From assembly GCA_043823825.1 (NCBI GenBank), contig JBDRTU010000060.1:1-34999 (forward strand): 34,999 nt of DNA, given 5' to 3'. Positions 32,431 to 34,999 of this stretch are shown one piece after another. Below the pieces are notes generated by a model. The model ran no database searches. It worked only from the letters and a program-made list of their open reading frames with translations, and was not told the origin of the DNA. The position numbers were made by a program, and so were the translations under genes. The DNA comes from JBDRTU01 sp043823825 (GTDB taxonomy: Bacteria; Patescibacteriota; Patescibacteriia; Veblenbacterales; UBA10138). Every line of letters begins with the position of its first letter. Within the stretch, counting starts at the first letter, position 1.

Positions 32431-33549
32431 ATGCGCATAGTACATCTTAGTTGCGTCTTGCCGCCGTATGGAAGTGGTATTGGCCGCGTAGCCGCTGCCT
32501 ATGCCCGTATTTTGGCGTCCGAACATCAAGTAACAATTTTTACGCCCTACTACAGTGATGGCAGGCGTCCAGCCGAGATTAATAATGTTAAAATTGAACA
32601 ACTTAAACCATTAATAAAATCTGGAAACGCTGCCTACTTGCCGAATCTTAATGGGCAATTAAAGGATTTTGACGTGGTGCATTTGCATTATCCTTTTTTT
32701 GGTGTACACGAGCAGCTGGCACTTAATAAGTTAAAAAAATTAATTATTAGCTATCATATGGTGCCACAGGCCGATGGGTTAAAAGGTTGGTGGTTTAAGC
32801 TTGATACTGCTTGGACAGAAAAAAGGTTAGTGCCTAAAGCGCGTCTGTGGCTAGTTTCCTCGCAAGATTATGCTGATCAAGTGGTAGGACCACGTTTGGG
32901 TCGTTCTGCAACAATAGAAGTATTACCTTTTGGTGTCGCAGAAATATTTAAAACTGGGCCAAAACCTAAAGAGCTTAGAACCAGATTAGGACTAAGTGAT
33001 GCTGATCAGGTAGTTTTATTTGTTGGTGGTTTGGATAAAGCACACTTTTTTAAAGGGGTATCTACTTTGTTACGAGCTGCGCAGACTTTAAGTGTTGCTA
33101 ATTTTAAACTTGTGATAGTGGGTGGGGGAGAGCTATTAATTTTTTATCGCCATCAAGCAGAGCAGCTAGGCTTAAGCAACAAAGTTATTTTCACCGGACA
33201 GGTGAGTGAAGAGGAATTATCCGAGTATTATCGTTTGGCAGATATTTTTGTTTTACCCTCAATTAATCAAGCTGAGGCTTTTGGTTTGGTTATTTTAGAA
33301 GCCATGGCCTCGGGCTTACCCGTGATTGCATCGAATTTAACCGGAGTACGTACTTTAGTGGAGCCGGGTAAAACAGGATTATTAACTGAACCGGGCGATC
33401 ATCTGTCCTTGACTCAAGCATTAGAGACACTGTTAAATAATGATAATCAAGCGAAAAACATGGGCAAACGTGCGGCCGAAATAGTAAACACGAACTATCG
33501 TTGGACAATAATTGGTCAAAAATTACTTAAGCTTTATCAGGAATTATAA
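32431..33549 (+). CDS. GT4-family glycosyltransferase
   Basis: This 372-residue GT-B enzyme has the N-terminal nucleotide-sugar acceptor domain start MRIVHLSCVLPPYGSGIGRVA and the GT4 C-terminal domain: FVGGLDKAHFFKG (about 194-206), KVIFTGQVSEEEL (250-262) and the E-x7-E motif (E282 and E290 in EAFGLVILE), followed by GLPVIASNLTGVRTLVEPGKTG. The family is retaining and commonly transfers mannose, glucose or GlcNAc; the sugar is undecided. Its codons are clearly more GC-rich than those of the preceding AftA-like gene. Its stop overlaps the next ATG by 1 nt (TAATG, 33549). Confidence 0.85.
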   Translation: MRIVHLSCVLPPYGSGIGRVAAAYARILASEHQVTIFTPYYSDGRRPAEINNVKIEQLKPLIKSGNAAYLPNLNGQLKDFDVVHLHYPFFGVHEQLALNKLKKLIISYHMVPQADGLKGWWFKLDTAWTEKRLVPKARLWLVSSQDYADQVVGPRLGRSATIEVLPFGVAEIFKTGPKPKELRTRLGLSDADQVVLFVGGLDKAHFFKGVSTLLRAAQTLSVANFKLVIVGGGELLIFYRHQAEQLGLSNKVIFTGQVSEEELSEYYRLADIFVLPSINQAEAFGLVILEAMASGLPVIASNLTGVRTLVEPGKTGLLTEPGDHLSLTQALETLLNNDNQAKNMGKRAAEIVNTNYRWTIIGQKLLKLYQEL

Positions 33550-34730
33550 TGAAGCTCGCTATAATCACTAATTTATATCCGCCTTATGTTCGTGGTGGCG
33601 CTGAGTGGCTAACTTATTTAATATCCAAGGAGCTGGCTTTGCAAGGACACCAAGTTGCGGTTATAACTTCAGCTCCCAGGTCAGCCATAAAAAATAACTC
33701 TATAGAGAAAGTTATTGAACAGGGTATAGCCGTTTATCGTTTTTATCCGGGAAACATTTATTATTATTTAGATGCAGTTAAGCGCGCAAAACCCATTCGC
33801 CTGATATGGCAAATAATAAATTTATTTAATAAAAGCGCAGATCGGCAAGTAAAAAGTATATTACAAGATGAGAATCCAGAGGTCGTAATTACGGCAAATT
33901 TAATGGGATTGTCATTTAGGATTCCCAAGGTACTTCGTCAATTAAAAATAAAACATTTACACATAGTGCATGATGTTCAGTTACTGCATCCTTCAGGATT
34001 ATTTTTAGTTGGTAAAACTGATAGAGGATTAGCAATCAGTATTTATCAAACCATAACTCGCCAGTTGTTTAGCTCTCCTCAAACTGTGATTTTTCCGTCT
34101 AATTGGTTAAAGCAGGAACACGAACAACGGAAATTTTTTCCTAATAGTAATAAACTAGTAGTAAGAAATCCCGCTGCCCTAGTTAGCAATATGAGCTCTA
34201 AACCAAAGTCAGGCAACTTAGTAATGTTATATGTTGGACAGGCTGAAGAACACAAAGGAATCTTTTGGTTAATTAATGTTTTAAAAGGTATTTATGATAT
34301 GGAATTTAAGGTCGAATTAGTGCTTTTGGGAAAAACTGGAGATAAGGAGAGGGCACGCAGTTTAGCTAAGGATGATAAAAGGTTTGTGATTAGTGACCAC
34401 TTGGCACAAGATGAAATTGAAAAAAAATACCACGAGGCTAGTGTAGTAATAGTGCCTTCGCTGTGTCAGGAAAATTTACCATTGACTATTCAGCGGGCAT
34501 TTAACCATGGTACGCCAGTACTCGCATCTAAGGTTGGGGGAATTCCAGAATTAGTACAAGAAGATAAAAACGGTTGGTTATTCAAGCCAGGCGATGAAAA
34601 TGATTTTAGAAAAAAGTTAGTAACCATTACACCAAGTTTAGTGCGTAGCATGCGCGATAAAATAAAAAACAATTATCAAGCCCCGACTTTACCAGAGTAT
34701 GTAGGTAAATTGTTAACCTTTTTTCAGTAA
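33549..34730 (+). CDS. GT4-family glycosyltransferase with altered E-x7-E motif
   Basis: This 393-residue GT-B protein has the glycine-rich start IITNLYPPYVRGGAEWLTYL (4-23), VYVGQAEEHKG-like MLYVGQAEEHKG, and ENLPLTIQRAF in place of the usual E-x7-E: E308 is kept, but the second Glu is Arg (R316). GTPVLASKVGGIPELVQEDKNG follows as expected. The missing acid could mean altered donor binding or a non-catalytic partner of the preceding GT4, with which it is translationally coupled. The 3' end overlaps folD on the other strand by 18 nt. Confidence 0.8.
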   Translation: MKLAIITNLYPPYVRGGAEWLTYLISKELALQGHQVAVITSAPRSAIKNNSIEKVIEQGIAVYRFYPGNIYYYLDAVKRAKPIRLIWQIINLFNKSADRQVKSILQDENPEVVITANLMGLSFRIPKVLRQLKIKHLHIVHDVQLLHPSGLFLVGKTDRGLAISIYQTITRQLFSSPQTVIFPSNWLKQEHEQRKFFPNSNKLVVRNPAALVSNMSSKPKSGNLVMLYVGQAEEHKGIFWLINVLKGIYDMEFKVELVLLGKTGDKERARSLAKDDKRFVISDHLAQDEIEKKYHEASVVIVPSLCQENLPLTIQRAFNHGTPVLASKVGGIPELVQEDKNGWLFKPGDENDFRKKLVTITPSLVRSMRDKIKNNYQAPTLPEYVGKLLTFFQ

Positions 34731-34999
34731 ATATTCGGCATTAGCTACGACATTGGCCATTAGTTTGGCAACAGTAATCGGGCCAACCCCGCCAGGAGTA
34801 GGTGTGACTAACTTGGCCTTTTTCATTACTTCAGACAAATTTATATCACCGGCAATTTTCCCATTGTAAGTAGAAAATCCGGCATCAATCACAATCGCGC
34901 CTGATTTAATCATTGAACCGCAAATCAGATTATGTTTTCCAACAGCTGATATTATAATGTCGGCTTGTCTGGTATAATGTGATAGTTTTTTTGTAGACT
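34713..34999 (-). CDS. folD: Methylenetetrahydrofolate dehydrogenase/cyclohydrolase, 3' part
   Basis: Only the C-terminal part is in the window; the gene runs off the right edge. On the minus strand the frame stays open from 34997 to the stop at 34713 (94 residues). It shows TRQADIIISAVGK (10-22), GAIVIDAGF (35-43), KIAGDIN and the FolD signature PGGVGPITVAKLMANVV, whose conserved PGGVGPMT segment lines the NADP/folate site. FolD is a bifunctional cytoplasmic enzyme converting 5,10-methylene-THF to 10-formyl-THF. The Met at 34913 is an internal residue, not the start. It is convergent with the GT4 gene. Confidence 0.92.
   Translation of the reverse strand, partial: STKKLSHYTRQADIIISAVGKHNLICGSMIKSGAIVIDAGFSTYNGKIAGDINLSEVMKKAKLVTPTPGGVGPITVAKLMANVVANAEYLLKKG

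Noticed and set aside
34713..34913. A complete 66-residue protein starting at the minus-strand Met at 34913
   Set aside because: The open frame continues to the window edge and encodes the conserved FolD TRQADIIISAVGK segment upstream, so this Met is internal.
34953..34978. Two TATAAT boxes on the plus strand near the right edge
   Set aside because: They lie within the folD coding sequence on the other strand and point out of the window, so they cannot be connected to any gene here.
52..34999. CRISPR arrays, insertion sequences with transposase genes, rRNA and intact tRNA genes
   Set aside because: I saw no regularly spaced repeats, no transposase-like protein and no RNA gene signature. Repeats inside the surface protein and subtilase are protein-domain repeats, not DNA arrays.
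52..34999. Alternative genetic code with UGA as glycine
   Set aside because: Many genes end at TGA in ATGA overlaps with a clear following start and family-typical lengths, for example 8574 and 10680.

Overview
The window looks like one continuous cell-surface and exopolysaccharide locus from an uncultivated bacterium, most likely a member of the Patescibacteria (Candidate Phyla Radiation). This is inferred from the AT-rich DNA, tight packing with ATGA overlaps, scarce Shine-Dalgarno sequences, the giant secreted beta-sandwich surface protein with its typical C-terminal region, and an O-antigen-ligase protein fused to TPRs. TGA is used as a stop at many well-supported gene ends, so the UGA-glycine code of Gracilibacteria/SR1 does not apply. 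I cannot place it more finely without a phylogenetic marker.

Layout. (1) 52-3864: a secreted, repeat-built surface-layer-like protein, followed by a structured 3' UTR, a perfect-palindrome terminator and an inverted-repeat element. (2) 4164-7015: a membrane-anchored TPR protein translationally coupled to a Wzy/WaaL-like membrane enzyme with C-terminal TPRs. (3) 7088-14351: a compact plus-strand operon starting with gmd, a GDP-mannose-hydrolase-like Nudix protein, a ColD-type dehydratase (His in place of the PLP lysine) and a GDP-fucose/colitose synthase, then a GT2, a CgeB-like glycosyltransferase and two methyltransferase-like proteins. The first genes read as a GDP-colitose (3,6-dideoxysugar) pathway. 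(4) 14288-21618: an AT-rich block with strand switches: a Wzy-like polymerase (-), FkbM methyltransferase, CgeB-like GT and GT2 (+), then the Wzx flippase and the initiating polyprenyl glycosylphosphotransferase (-). (5) 21728-24393: a secreted subtilase with C-terminal FG-GAP-like repeats, and a GtrA protein. (6) 24467-26640: UDP-glucuronate decarboxylase-like enzyme and metK. (7) 26745-32310: a GalE-like epimerase, a DPM1-like GT2, a DUF2304 protein, a DoxX-like protein, a WbbL-like GT2, a second GtrA and a GT-C membrane enzyme with a motif of mycobacterial arabinofuranosyltransferase AftA. (8) 32431-34730: two GT4 glycosyltransferases, then the 3' part of folD on the minus strand, cut by the window edge.

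How the parts may work together (inference). The phosphotransferase would load the first sugar on a polyprenyl carrier, cytoplasmic GT2/GT4/CgeB-like enzymes would extend it with sugars including a colitose-type residue and a pentose, methyltransferases would decorate it, Wzx would export it and the Wzy-like enzymes would polymerise it or transfer it, perhaps to the surface-layer protein. Region 7 has the parts of a separate polyprenyl-monophosphate-sugar route (DPM1-like synthase, GtrA flippase, GT-C transferase). The substrates are not proved by sequence.
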